Positions 24,130-33,724 of a stretch of 64,000 nt of DNA are shown here, piece after piece. Below the pieces are notes generated by a model. That model did no database searches. It was given only the letters and a program-made list of their open reading frames with translations, and was not told the origin of the DNA. How positions within the stretch are numbered: the first letter of the stretch is position 1; every line of letters starts with the position of its first letter. The translations under genes and the position numbers were made by a program. The stretch spans positions 682,001 to 746,000 of the forward strand of contig NZ_QPKJ02000006.1 in NCBI RefSeq assembly GCF_003344625.1, written 5' to 3'. This DNA comes from Solirubrobacter deserti. Lineage in GTDB: Bacteria; Actinomycetota; Thermoleophilia; Solirubrobacterales; Solirubrobacteraceae.

Positions 24130-24983
24130 TTAGAGGAGGCGGAACCTTGTCGGCTCCTGCTCGCCGTCGGGTTCCACGAGCACCGTCGTGGGCCGTCGCA
24201 GGGGCACCCGTACGCCGTTCGTGCGCTGCAGGGTCGTCACCCGCTCGCCGACGGCGACGCGCACACCGCTCGGACGCGGGAACTCGTCCGTGTCCCAGCT
24301 CAGGACCAGGTGGTCGCGCGCGAGCCGCAGCCGTGTGCCCTGGTGGACGAGCCGCTCGCAGTCCCGCGCACGCCCGTGTCGCCGAACAGGTAGATGGCGT
24401 CGATGCGGTCGCGACCGCTGCCGCAGCGGACGACGCCGTCCCCGGTGAACGACAGGCCGATGCCGTCGTTCCCGGGCCCGCCGTCGAGGCGATCGTTGCC
24501 GTGCATGGCCTCGAGCGTGTCGTTCCCGGCGCCGCCGAGCACGCGGTCGTGGCCGCGACCACCGTCGAGCTGGTCCGGGCCGCCGCGTCCGCGGATGTGG
24601 TCGTCTCCCGGGCCGCCCTCGATGTCGTTGCGCTCGGCGTCGCCGAGCAGCAGGTCATCGCCGGCGCCGCCGTCGACGGCCACGAGCGCCGTGCCCCGGG
24701 CCTCGACACGGTCGTCGCCGTCCCCCGCCCGCACGGTCATGAGCACGGCGCCGGTGCAGATGACGGCGTCCGGGCCGTCCGCCGGACAGCCCGTCGGCGC
24801 GACGGCGGTGTCGCGCAGCCGTACGCCGCCGGGCACGGACTCGACGGTGATCCGGTTGCGCTCGCCGGGCGCGGCGGTGAACACCCACGTGCGGTCCTCG
24901 AGGGTGATCGTGCCCGCGTGCGCGGGCGCCGCGACGACGAGGCTAGTGGTGATAAGGCTCGTTGCCCAGGATCTTGTGCGCAC
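24130..24983 (-). pseudogene. Secreted RTX/hemolysin-type calcium-repeat protein, frameshifted
   Basis: A GTG start opens a signal peptide (LITTSLVVAAPAHA). Tandem nonapeptide-like repeats follow: VDGGAGDDLLLGDAERNDI, GGPGDDHIRGRGGPDQLDGG, GGAGNDTL and DGGPGNDGIGL, typical of Ca2+-binding RTX repeats. The frame then breaks near 24361-24366. The starting frame ends at 24300, while a shifted frame reads on as CERLVHQGTRLRLARDHLVL to a TAA at 24130. One missing base (or two extra) would join them into a protein of about 284 residues. Either a true mutation or a sequencing error is possible. The start overlaps the rlmH end. Confidence 0.75.
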
Positions 24984-25353
24984 GGTAGAGCTGCTCCAGC
25001 AGTACAACGCGCGCGAGCATGTGGGGGAGCGTCATTGGTCCGAAGGACAGCTTGTGGTGCGCCTGCGGCAGCTCGATCCCGAACGCGCCGCCGATCACGA
25101 AGCACACGTCCAGGCCCCCCTGGCGGCGCTCCTCCACCCACTCGCTGAAGGCCTCGCTGGTGTGGGTGCGGCCGCGGCTGTCGAGCAGGCAGACGTACGC
25201 GCGCTCGGGGATGCGGCGGCGCAGCGCATCGTCGTCGGCGACCTCGATGACGTCCACGCGGGCGTAGCGGGTGAGCAGCTTCGCGTAGTGCGCCAGGGGC
25301 TCCGCGTACGGCGTGCCCTTCGATCTCCCAACGGCAACCACGGTGTACCGCAC
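24943..25353 (-). CDS. rlmH: 23S rRNA (pseudouridine1915-N3)-methyltransferase RlmH
   Basis: A 136-residue SPOUT methyltransferase. It modifies pseudouridine 1915 in helix 69 of 23S rRNA of the assembled 70S ribosome. Family signatures are VICFVIGGAFGIE-like CFVIGGAFGIELPQAHHKLS (the knot and AdoMet loop) and the C-terminal LLEQLYRAHKILGNEPYHH. It heads the operon with the RTX pseudogene and argS and is divergent from the DUF3467 gene. Confidence 0.95.
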   Translation of the reverse strand: MRYTVVAVGRSKGTPYAEPLAHYAKLLTRYARVDVIEVADDDALRRRIPERAYVCLLDSRGRTHTSEAFSEWVEERRQGGLDVCFVIGGAFGIELPQAHHKLSFGPMTLPHMLARVVLLEQLYRAHKILGNEPYHH

Positions 25354-25373
25354 GGTGTGGGATGCTAGGCGCG

Positions 25374-25682
25374 ATGGCCTCAGACGACCGCGAACGGCAC
25401 TTCAACCTCCACACCACCCCGGAAGTGATGGCGGGCGTGTACGCGAACTTCGCGACCGTCTCGCACTCCGACTACGAGTTCACGCTGACGTTCTCGCGCG
25501 TGGACCACGAGGTCGAGGCCGACGAGGTGCCGGGGGTCGTGGTGTCGCGCATCTCGCTCTCCGCCCAGGCGATGCGCGAGCTGATCGACGCGATGGAGGA
25601 CAACTGGTCCAAGTGGTCGGTGCGGGAGGGCATCAAGCGCCTCCCGGAGACCCGCCCGGACTTCAGGGACGACCAGCAGTAA
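25374..25682 (+). CDS. DUF3467 family protein
   Basis: A 102-residue soluble protein with the DUF3467 pattern: VYANFATVSHSDYEFTLTF in the first half and VSRISLSAQAMRELIDAMED in the second. The family is widespread and uncharacterised, often encoded singly. The ATG at 25374 is taken as start since upstream codons overlap the rlmH promoter region. It is divergent from rlmH, with a 20-bp gap. Confidence 0.85.
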   Translation: MASDDRERHFNLHTTPEVMAGVYANFATVSHSDYEFTLTFSRVDHEVEADEVPGVVVSRISLSAQAMRELIDAMEDNWSKWSVREGIKRLPETRPDFRDDQQ

Positions 25683-25721
25683 CGCCCGCCAACTCGAGTA
25701 CGACGGATTCTGGCGGGCCCC

Positions 25722-25748
25722 GCCCGCCGCTGCCGGCACCCGGCGGGC
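25722..25748. terminator. Putative bidirectional terminator
   Basis: GCCCGCCG (25722-25729) and CGGCGGGC (25741-25748) form an 8-bp stem with an 11-nt loop in the gap between the convergent DUF3467 and M48 protease genes. Confidence 0.4.
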
Positions 25749-25823
25749 ACCAACGGACCACCAGTACGCCCGCGCCCACCGTGCACCGGCAGCGACGACC
25801 GTTGCTGCCACCAGCGATCCGCC

Positions 25824-27008
25824 CTACTCGAGCTGACGGGCGAGCGCGGCCCCGATCCGCTCCATCGTGGTGGGGTGGGTCGCCAGCAGCAGCTGCTGCC
25901 AGCGGGGCGGGTCCGGATCGCCGACGTTCTTGACGGTGATCCGCCGCTCGAAGCCGATCATCGCCTCCGGCTCGTTCGTGAGCTCGAGCGCGAAGGCGTC
26001 CGCGCGGCGCTCGATCGCACGCGAGAGCTGGTTGGAGATGGCGGTGAGGACGGGCGCGACGAGCGCGAGGGCGAGCACGGTGGCGGGGACCGCGGTGGCG
26101 CCCGGCTTGGTGAGGCGTTCGGCCACGCGGGCCACGACGAGCGTCCCGAACGGTGCGACGAGCGCCAGCCACAGCAGGCCGCCGGGGACGTCCTTGTGCT
26201 TGACGTGGCCGAGCTCGTGCGCGACGACGAGCCGCGTCTCGGCCGGCGTGAAGTCCTTGAGCAGCGTGTCGTAGAGCACGACCCGCTTGGTCGTGCCGAG
26301 CCCGGTGACGTACGCGTTGGCGGCCGTGGTGCGCCGTGACGCGTCCACCTCGTAGACCTCGCCGACGTCGACTCCGGCCTTGCGTGCGAGCTCGAGGACG
26401 TCGTCGCGGGTCTCGCCCGCCGGGAGCGGCTCGAACCGGTTGAAGATCGGGTCGAGCGCGACCGGGCCGAGGTAGCTGAACACGACCGCGAAGCCGGCGA
26501 CGGCGGCCGCGCCGGGCGCCCACCAGTCGCGGCCGAAGCGCCGCAGCCCGACGACCAGCAGCGCGCCGCCGCCCGCCGCGAAGACGCTCGTGATCGCGGT
26601 CGACTTGGCCGTGTCCGCCGCCCAGCCGCCCCACGACTGGGTGATGAGCCCGACGTCCTTGGCGCGCTGGCGCGCGGCGGCGCGCAGCGGGAGCGCGGCC
26701 GTGGTGGTGGCCAGCGTGAGCGCGACGGCCGCCGCGGCGCCGGTCACGACCGGCCGCTTCCCGGCGCGGGGCGCGAACTTGACGGCGCCGATCAGGACGG
26801 CCAGCTCGACCGCCGTGCGGGCGCCGAACAGCCACAGCTGGCCGGAACGGAAGTCGACCGCGCGCTGCAACTCGGTCGCGCTGAAGTAGGCTCGCGGATC
26901 TGCCTCCACCACCGGGTAGCGCTCCTTGGGCCGCAGCAGGAGCACCGCAGCCTCCGCGATGACGATTGCGGCGACCACTGCGGCGGGAAGGCGGAGCCTC
27001 TGCGGCAC
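25824..27008 (-). CDS. M48-family (Ste24/CAAX-type) membrane metalloprotease
   Basis: A 394-residue integral membrane zinc protease. Several helices (first: AAVVAAIVIAEAAVLLL) precede the catalytic motif LVVAHELGHVKHKD near residue 265. The third zinc ligand lies in RAIERRADAFALE. The family degrades or trims membrane proteins. The C-terminal part ends with the TTMERIGAAL segment typical of Ste24-like enzymes. The GTG start at VPQRLRLP is preferred, as it immediately precedes the first helix. It is divergent from the phosphoesterase gene (17 bp). Confidence 0.9.
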   Translation of the reverse strand: MPQRLRLPAAVVAAIVIAEAAVLLLRPKERYPVVEADPRAYFSATELQRAVDFRSGQLWLFGARTAVELAVLIGAVKFAPRAGKRPVVTGAAAAVALTLATTTAALPLRAAARQRAKDVGLITQSWGGWAADTAKSTAITSVFAAGGGALLVVGLRRFGRDWWAPGAAAVAGFAVVFSYLGPVALDPIFNRFEPLPAGETRDDVLELARKAGVDVGEVYEVDASRRTTAANAYVTGLGTTKRVVLYDTLLKDFTPAETRLVVAHELGHVKHKDVPGGLLWLALVAPFGTLVVARVAERLTKPGATAVPATVLALALVAPVLTAISNQLSRAIERRADAFALELTNEPEAMIGFERRITVKNVGDPDPPRWQQLLLATHPTTMERIGAALARQLE

Positions 27009-27025
27009 CGAATAGACGCTACGCC

Positions 27026-27757
27026 ATGCAGGTCGCCATCTGTACCGACATCCACGGGAACCGCCACGCCTTCGAGGCCGTGATCGCCGCTGCCCAGGCG
27101 GCGGGGGCCGAGGCGATGTGGTGCCTGGGCGACCTCGTCGGGTACGGCGCCGAGCCGGACGCCTGCGTGGCGCTGGCGCGTGAGCACTGCTCGATCGTGC
27201 TCGCCGGCAACCACGACCTGGCGGTGACCGGCGCGCTCTCGCTCGAGGACTTCTCCAAGGGCGCCGCGCTGGCGGCCCAGTGGACGCAGCGGACGATCTC
27301 CGAAGAGACGATGGCCTGGCTGAGCGAGCTCGAGCCGGCGGACGAGAGCCACGGCTACGGGCTCTTCCACGCCTCGCCACGCGATCCGGTGTGGGAGTAC
27401 GTGCTGTCGCCGCACACGGCCGAGGGCTGCTTTCGCGCGACCGACTTCCCGGTCTCGTTCGTCGGGCACTCGCACGTCGCGCTCTCGTTCTCCTGGTTGG
27501 AGGGGGAGCCGGTGAGCGGGACGGCGCGCCGCGACGGCACCGAGCTCGACCTGAGCGTCGGGCGCTGGCTGATCAACCCCGGCGGGACGGGTCAGCCGCG
27601 CGACGGTGACCCGCGGGCCGCCTGGCTGCTGCTGGACACGGAGGACGCGCGCGCCTCCTACCGGCGCGCCGAGTACGACATCGCGGGCGCGCAGGCCGCG
27701 ATCCGGGCCACGGAGCTGCCCGCCTCACTGGCCGACCGTCTGCAGTACGGGCAGTAA
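27026..27757 (+). CDS. Calcineurin-like metallophosphoesterase
   Basis: A 243-residue cytoplasmic phosphoesterase with the complete metal-site series: TDIHGN (D-x-H), CLGDLVGYG (GD), LAGNHD (GNHD), LFHASP and FVGHSHVAL (GHxH). It resembles the YfcE/ApaH-like group that acts on phosphodiesters or nucleotides; the substrate is unknown. It lies 14 nt upstream of the lipoprotein gene and may be cotranscribed with the kinase pair. Confidence 0.92.
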   Translation: MQVAICTDIHGNRHAFEAVIAAAQAAGAEAMWCLGDLVGYGAEPDACVALAREHCSIVLAGNHDLAVTGALSLEDFSKGAALAAQWTQRTISEETMAWLSELEPADESHGYGLFHASPRDPVWEYVLSPHTAEGCFRATDFPVSFVGHSHVALSFSWLEGEPVSGTARRDGTELDLSVGRWLINPGGTGQPRDGDPRAAWLLLDTEDARASYRRAEYDIAGAQAAIRATELPASLADRLQYGQ

Positions 27758-27771
27758 CCTCGATACGTCGA

Positions 27772-28277
27772 ATGAGACGCGCGCTGCCCCTCTTCGTCGC
27801 GGCCGTCGCCTTTCTGGCGGGCTGCGGACAGTCCAACCCGGAGCTGATCCCGCAGTCCGACGCCGAGACCATGCTCGCCGCGGCCGACAAGATCACCGCG
27901 GCCTGCGACGCCGAGGACCGCAGCGAGGTCCGCCGCCAGCTGCGGATCATCGACCGCGAGATCGACGGGCTGCCGCGCGCGACCGACGACGCGCTGCGCG
28001 AGAACCTGCAGGCGTGGGCGGACCGCATCGAGGAGCGCGTGACCGACGACTGCCGGGCTCAAGAGCAGGACACGCCGACGCCGACGCCGACCGAGACGGC
28101 CACCGAGGAGCCGACGGAGACGCCCACGGAGACGCCGACCGAGACGTCAACGCCGCAGGACACGCCGACGCCGACGCCGACCGAAGCGCCGACCGAGGAG
28201 CCGACGCCCGAGCCGACACAGACGCCCGCGCCGACCGAGCCGCCCGTGGAGCCGACCGTCACGCCGGAGGTGCCGTA

Positions 28278-28278
<1 letters not shown>
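27772..28278 (+). CDS. Lipoprotein with Thr/Pro-rich tail, coupled to a PknB kinase
   Basis: A 168-residue putative lipoprotein. The signal and lipobox read LFVAAVAFLAGCGQ, with acylation at the Cys. A small helical domain (residues 22-98) contains two cysteines (TAACDAEDR and VTDDCRAQ). The final 70 residues are a Thr/Pro/Glu-rich low-complexity tail of PTPTPTE type, likely extended through the cell wall. Its stop overlaps the kinase GTG (TAGTG). A sensory or scaffold role for the kinase is possible but unproven. Confidence 0.8.
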
Positions 28279-29474
<1,196 letters not shown>

Positions 29475-29484
29475 CGGCGCGGCG

Positions 29485-30474
29485 CTAGAGCGTGCGGCGC
29501 AGCGCTTCCAGCCCGCTGTAGCGCGGGTTCCATCCGAGCTCGCGACGGGCCTTGCCGGCGTCCATGATCGCCGGGCGGCTGATCGCCTCGGCCCACTCGG
29601 CGAACGGCGGCGCGAACGGCAGGCCGGCCACCGCCCGCGCGCCGGCCTGGACCACGCGCCGCGGTGCCGGCAGCGGCGCCAGCCCGAGCTCGCGCGCGAC
29701 GTCGTGGGCGGTCAGGACGCCTTCGCCCGCGAGGTTGTAGGCGCCCGGCGGGCCCGCGCCCAGCACGCTCAGCAGCAGCGCCTGCCCGACGTCGTCCTCG
29801 TCGACGAACTGCACCGGAAGCTCGGGGACGGCCACCGGCAGCGGCACGGGCGACCGGCGCAGCAGCGCGCCGACACCGCGGGCGAGCGGCGCGAGCGGCC
29901 CGGGGAGCAGGTCCTTGGCGCCGATCGCGTGCGGGCCGAGGACGATCGGCGGGCGCAGCAGGTACAGGCCGAGCTCCGGGCGCCGGCTCGCCTCCATCGT
30001 GAGCTCGCGCTCGATCTCGGCCTTCTCCTGAGCGTAGAAGAGGTGCGACGCCGGGCGCACGGGCCAGGCCTCCGTCAGCGGCTGCGGGTTCTCGGGGTGG
30101 AAGCCGTAGGCCGCCACCGAGGAGGCATACACGAACCGCCGGGCGCCGGCCGCGGCCGCCGCGCGGAAGGCGTTCAGCGTCCCCTCGACGTTGATCGCGC
30201 GGATCGTCGCGCGCGGCGCGGTGCCGGTGATCATGAACGCGAGGTGGACGACCACGTCGGCGCCGGCGAACGCGTCCTCGAGCGCCGCGCGGTCGCGGAC
30301 GTCGCCGCGCCGGTACTCGAGCTTCGTCCAGCCGCGCGCGGCCGGGTCGAACGGCCGGCGGGCGATGCCGACCACGTGGCGCACGCGCGCTTCCGTCTCC
30401 AGCAGGGGCAGCAGCCCGAAGCCGAACGTCCCGGTCGGACCGGTCACCGCCACCGTCAGTGCCGCCTCGCTCAT
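29485..30474 (-). CDS. NAD-dependent epimerase/dehydratase (SDR extended)
   Basis: A 329-residue extended short-chain dehydrogenase/reductase. The Rossmann glycine motif is VTGPTGTFGFGLLP. The catalytic region shows YASSVAAYG with the downstream YAQEK (YxxxK). C-terminal residues 200-329 form the substrate cap. It acts on nucleotide sugars or related substrates; specificity is not readable. The start overlaps the methyltransferase stop (ATGA), so the two form a unit with tgt. Confidence 0.88.
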   Translation of the reverse strand: MSEAALTVAVTGPTGTFGFGLLPLLETEARVRHVVGIARRPFDPAARGWTKLEYRRGDVRDRAALEDAFAGADVVVHLAFMITGTAPRATIRAINVEGTLNAFRAAAAAGARRFVYASSVAAYGFHPENPQPLTEAWPVRPASHLFYAQEKAEIERELTMEASRRPELGLYLLRPPIVLGPHAIGAKDLLPGPLAPLARGVGALLRRSPVPLPVAVPELPVQFVDEDDVGQALLLSVLGAGPPGAYNLAGEGVLTAHDVARELGLAPLPAPRRVVQAGARAVAGLPFAPPFAEWAEAISRPAIMDAGKARRELGWNPRYSGLEALRRTL

Positions 30475-31316
30475 GGCTCCTGCACTACCCACGCGACGAG
30501 GATGGTGAGCGGCAGCGCGTAGCCGGCGGCGGTCCGGTAGGGCTCGGCGAGAGCTTCGAGCCGCGCGCGGTGCTCGTCCGTCGCGTGCTCGATCCGGGCG
30601 GCCGTGCGGACCGTGCCGCCACGGGCGCCGTCCCACAGCGCGTCGAGCGAGTCGACGTGGAGCGTGTCGCGCACCGTTGTGACCGTCGCGTCGCCACCGA
30701 GCAGCGCCGCGAGCCGGTCCGGGTGCGCGTAGAGCTCGGAGTCCGGCCCGTCGGGCACGCCGCCGAGGCCGCTCACGGCCCGCGAGGGGAGGTCGAGGAA
30801 CGCGACCTCCTCCGCGGGCCCCCACGCGGCGAGCGCGACGGTGCGCGCCACCCGCTTGAGCTCCGCGACCGCGGCGCGCGCGTCGGGAGTGTGGTTGACC
30901 AGGAACGCGCCGAGCGCGACGTCGAACGCCCCGTCCTCGAACGGCAGCCGCTCGGCGTCGGCCTCGACGAAGCTCAGGTCCGGGTGGCGCCGGCGCGCCT
31001 CGGCGATCATGCCGGGCGCGAGATCGACGCCGGTGACGTCCGCGCCCTTGGCCGCCGCCGCGGCCGCGAGCGTCCCCGGCCCGCACCCGACGTCCACCAC
31101 CCGGTCGCCGGCCTTGACGTGCGCGAGCAGCGCGGGATGGGCGAACGCGGTCGCGCGCGCCGTGAGCGCGTCGTACGTGCCCGCGCGCGCCGACCAGCCG
31201 GCGGCTTCAAAGGACTTGAACGCGGCCGCCTCGCCGCCCGCCGCCGCGGCCTCGCCGTCCGCCGCCGCGGCCTCGCCGCCCGCCGCGGCCTCGTCGCGGC
31301 CGCCCGCGCCGCTCAT
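30471..31316 (-). CDS. Class I SAM-dependent methyltransferase
   Basis: A 281-residue methyltransferase of the UbiE/Methyltransf_11 type. Motif I is DRVVDVGCGPGTLAAAAA, motif II the acidic end of VTGVDLAPGM, and motif IV LPFEDGAFDVALGAFL. It may methylate a lipid, quinone or other small molecule. The N-terminal 30 residues are a repetitive Ala/Gly/Glu stretch encoded by 21-bp repeats and not part of the fold. The ATG start overlaps the tgt stop; a later start after the repeat cannot be excluded. Confidence 0.88.
   Translation of the reverse strand: MSGAGGRDEAAAGGEAAAADGEAAAAGGEAAAFKSFEAAGWSARAGTYDALTARATAFAHPALLAHVKAGDRVVDVGCGPGTLAAAAAAKGADVTGVDLAPGMIAEARRRHPDLSFVEADAERLPFEDGAFDVALGAFLVNHTPDARAAVAELKRVARTVALAAWGPAEEVAFLDLPSRAVSGLGGVPDGPDSELYAHPDRLAALLGGDATVTTVRDTLHVDSLDALWDGARGGTVRTAARIEHATDEHRARLEALAEPYRTAAGYALPLTILVAWVVQEP
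31230..31289 (-). repeat. 21-bp tandem repeat in the methyltransferase 5' end
   Basis: Two full 21-bp copies (31230-31250 and 31251-31271, one mismatch) and an 18-bp third copy (31272-31289) encode GEAAAAG/D-type heptapeptides at the protein N-terminus. Copy number may vary between strains. Confidence 0.75.
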
Positions 31317-32533
31317 CGCGCCGCCGCGAGCTCCCACGGCGCGGCCCCGTCGCGCACGGCCCTCGCCGCCGCGGGCAGGCGGTTCTCGTCGATCGCGTCG
31401 CGCAGCTCGGCCATCAGGCGCTGCAGGTAGGCGAGGTTGTGGATCGTGAGCAGGCGCATCGCGGTCTGCTCCTGAGCCTTGAACAGGTAGTGGATGTAGG
31501 CACGCGAGTAGCCCGGCTCGCAGGCCGGGCACGGGCAGCCCTCGCACAGCGGCTCTTCGGACTGCTTCCAGCGGGCCTTGGCGAGGTCGACGCGCCAGCG
31601 CTTGGCCGGGTCGGGGACGACGGCCATGCCGTGGCGGCCGATCCGCGTCGGCATCGCGCAGTCGAAGGTGTCGATGCCGAGCTCGACGCCGCGCACGAGA
31701 TCGTCGACCTCACCGATCCCGAGCAGGTGGCGGGGCTTGGCCTCCGGCAGCTCCTCGATCGTCCACTCGACGACGGTGAACATCTGGTCCTTGGTCTCGC
31801 CGAGCGTGCCGCCGATGGCGATGCCGCCGAGGTACTCGCGCGCGGCGACCGCCTGGGCGGAGGCGCGGCGCAGGTCCTCCTCCACCCCGCCCTGGACGAT
31901 TCCGTACACAGTCTGACCCTCAGGTCCATGCTTAGAGTGCCAGTCGATGCAGCGGTCCAGCCATCGGTGCGTGCGCTCCGTGGAGCGGGCGGTGTAGTCG
32001 CGGCCGCCGTGGAAGGGCGTGCACTCGTCGAACACGAGCGCGATGTCGCTGCGCAGCGCGGCCTGGACCTCCATCGAGGTCTCCGGCCCCATGAACTGCG
32101 TCGAGCCGTCGAGGTAGGAGCGGAACGTCACGCCCTCCTCCTCGATCTTGAGGATCGCGCCGGAGCGCTCGCCGACGAACTGCGCCTGGCGACCCTTGAT
32201 CTCGTCGGCCACGGTGCCGTGGCCCATCGAGAAGACCTGGAACCCGCCGGAGTCGGTGATGATCGGCTTGTCCCAGCGCTGGAACTCGTGCAGGCCGCCG
32301 AAGCGCTTGATCAGCTCGTGGCCGGGCGTCAGGAACAGGTGGAACGTGTTCCCGAGCACCATGTCGTAGCCGAGCTCGGCGGCCTCGCGCACTTCGAGGG
32401 TCTTGACGACGGCCTTGGTGGCCAGCGGCACGAACGCCGGGGTGCGGACCTCACCGTGCGCGAGGCGAAGGGTGCCGGTACGGGCGTAGGAGCCCGGATC
32501 TCTGGTGCGGATGGAGAACACGAGGGCGGCCAC
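31313..32533 (-). CDS. tgt: tRNA-guanine(34) transglycosylase
   Basis: A 406-residue TIM-barrel enzyme that exchanges guanine-34 of tRNA for the queuine precursor preQ1. Conserved elements are DSGGFQVFSMG (substrate pocket with catalytic Asp), YGIVQGG, the nucleophile region ELGIDTFDCAMPTR, and the zinc site CPCPACEPGYSRAYIHYLF. It is followed immediately by the methyltransferase (ATGA). Other queuosine genes are not in the window. GTG start as shown; no in-frame ATG nearby. Confidence 0.95.
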   Translation of the reverse strand: MAALVFSIRTRDPGSYARTGTLRLAHGEVRTPAFVPLATKAVVKTLEVREAAELGYDMVLGNTFHLFLTPGHELIKRFGGLHEFQRWDKPIITDSGGFQVFSMGHGTVADEIKGRQAQFVGERSGAILKIEEEGVTFRSYLDGSTQFMGPETSMEVQAALRSDIALVFDECTPFHGGRDYTARSTERTHRWLDRCIDWHSKHGPEGQTVYGIVQGGVEEDLRRASAQAVAAREYLGGIAIGGTLGETKDQMFTVVEWTIEELPEAKPRHLLGIGEVDDLVRGVELGIDTFDCAMPTRIGRHGMAVVPDPAKRWRVDLAKARWKQSEEPLCEGCPCPACEPGYSRAYIHYLFKAQEQTAMRLLTIHNLAYLQRLMAELRDAIDENRLPAAARAVRDGAAPWELAAAR

Positions 32534-32566
32534 GTTAGCGCCGCCCTCGCGGGGTGTGACTGAGCC

Positions 32567-33055
32567 TTACGCGGAGGCCGGCTCGGCGTCGGAGGACTTG
32601 GCCTCGATCGTCTTCGGGGCGATCGAGATCTTGCGCGGCTTGGGCTGCTCGGGCTTCGGGATGCGGACCTCGAGCACGCCGCGGTCGAAGCTGGCCTCCA
32701 CGGCCTCCGGCTTGATGCCCTCGGGCAGCGTCAGCGAGCGCGAGAAGGAGCCGAACGCGCGCTCGACGCGGTGGAAGCCGTCCTTCGTCACCTCGTGCGT
32801 GGCCTTGCGCTCACCCGAGACGGTGAGGACGCGGTCCTCGACCTCGATGTTGACGTCCTCCTCCGACAGCCCGGGCAGGTCGGCGGTCAGGACGAAGTGG
32901 CCCTCGGTCTCGACGAGGTCCATGGCCGGCATCCAGCGGCGCATCGTGCCGCCGTTGCCCTGCACCGGCGCGTCGAACACGGTGCCGAACAGGCGGTTCA
33001 TCTCGTTCTGCAGCGTCGCGAACTCACGAAGCGGTTCCCAGCGAACGATGGCCAT
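32567..33055 (-). CDS. Hsp20 / alpha-crystallin small heat shock protein
   Basis: A 162-residue small heat shock protein, an ATP-independent holdase. The alpha-crystallin domain spans residues about 45-140. It contains DLVETEGHFVLTADLPGL, FGSFSRSLTLPEGI, and the closing FDRGVLEVRIPKPE; the C-terminal anchor is IPKPEQPKPRKISI. The N-terminus (WEPLREFATLQNEMNRLF) is standard. GGAGGA lies 10 nt before the ATG, and a good sigma-70-like promoter with a HAIR-like operator lies about 45-75 bp upstream. Confidence 0.95.
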   Translation of the reverse strand: MAIVRWEPLREFATLQNEMNRLFGTVFDAPVQGNGGTMRRWMPAMDLVETEGHFVLTADLPGLSEEDVNIEVEDRVLTVSGERKATHEVTKDGFHRVERAFGSFSRSLTLPEGIKPEAVEASFDRGVLEVRIPKPEQPKPRKISIAPKTIEAKSSDAEPASA

Positions 33056-33099
33056 ATCTCGATCCTCCACGTGACTCGGCGTGAAACCTGATGGCCGCA

Positions 33100-33130
33100 A
33101 GTATAGAAATCTCAGTCGATGTCTATCAAG
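33100..33130 (-). promoter_or_regulatory. hsp20 promoter with HspR (HAIR)-like operator
   Basis: On the minus strand TTGATA (33124-33129) and TATACT (33100-33105) are separated by 18 bp, a near-consensus housekeeping promoter. 33110-33130 reads CTTGATA-N7-ACTGAGA, matching 9 of 14 positions of the HspR-associated inverted repeat CTTGAGT-N7-ACTCAAG with the correct spacer. HspR control is an inference. Confidence 0.6.
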
Positions 33131-33162
33131 TCTGGGAGGCTAAAAGATTCCTTAAACGACGA

Positions 33163-33182
33163 GAGCCGCCCGAAGGCGGCTC
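33163..33182 (-). terminator. Terminator of the marR-type gene
   Basis: GAGCCGCC / GGCGGCTC is an 8-bp perfect stem with a 4-nt loop, 27 nt past the MarR stop. It is followed on the minus strand by TCGTCGTTT. Confidence 0.6.
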
Positions 33183-33208
33183 GTCCCGGCAGAGCGGTCG
33201 GCGGCGGG

Positions 33209-33679
33209 TCAGTCGGTGGCGGCAGCGCCGGGCAGCACGCGCTCCCAGGCGCCGGCGAAGGTGCGCAGCTCGTCCTCGGAGAAGTGCGACAAAAAGCGCT
33301 GGCGCACGCCCTCGAGGTGGGTCGGGCGGGCGCGCTCGAGCAGCTCCGCGCCCTTGTCGGTGAGCACCGCGAAGCAGCCGCGGCCGTCGTCGGTGCACGT
33401 GTCGCGCACCAGCAGCTCCTCCTTCTCGAGCCGGTCGACGAGGCGCGTCATCCCGGAACGCGAGAGCAGCACGGAGTCGGCCAGCTCAGCCATCCGGCGC
33501 TTGCGGTCCGGCGCGGACTCCAGGGTGATCAGCACTTCATACGAGCTCAGCGGAAGGTCGTGCGCGGCAGCCAACTCCGCGTCCAGCGCCTTCACCAGGG
33601 CCGTGTGCACTCGCAGCAGCCCCCGCCAGGCCGCAAGCTCCGTCTCCGTCAGGTCTACGCGTGTCTCTGGTACCGCCAT
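33209..33679 (-). CDS. MarR-family transcriptional regulator
   Basis: A 156-residue MarR-type dimeric repressor. The winged helix contains LSSYEVLITLESAPDRKRRM, the recognition region LLSRSGMTRLVDRLEKEELL, and the wing TCTDDGRGCFAVLTDKG. The N- and C-terminal helices make the dimer interface. Two cysteines flank the wing (TCTDDGRGC) and could in principle sense oxidants; this is speculative. No obvious divergent target gene. Confidence 0.92.
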   Translation of the reverse strand: MAVPETRVDLTETELAAWRGLLRVHTALVKALDAELAAAHDLPLSSYEVLITLESAPDRKRRMAELADSVLLSRSGMTRLVDRLEKEELLVRDTCTDDGRGCFAVLTDKGAELLERARPTHLEGVRQRFLSHFSEDELRTFAGAWERVLPGAAATD

Positions 33680-33724
33680 GTCAAGGGAGTGTAGCGGCGC
33701 CTAGTTGCGCGGACAACCGACACG

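Noticed and set aside
28070..28275. Repeated CCGACGCCGAC-type sequence as a possible CRISPR or minisatellite
   Set aside because: There are no spacers of constant length. It simply encodes the Thr/Pro-rich lipoprotein tail.
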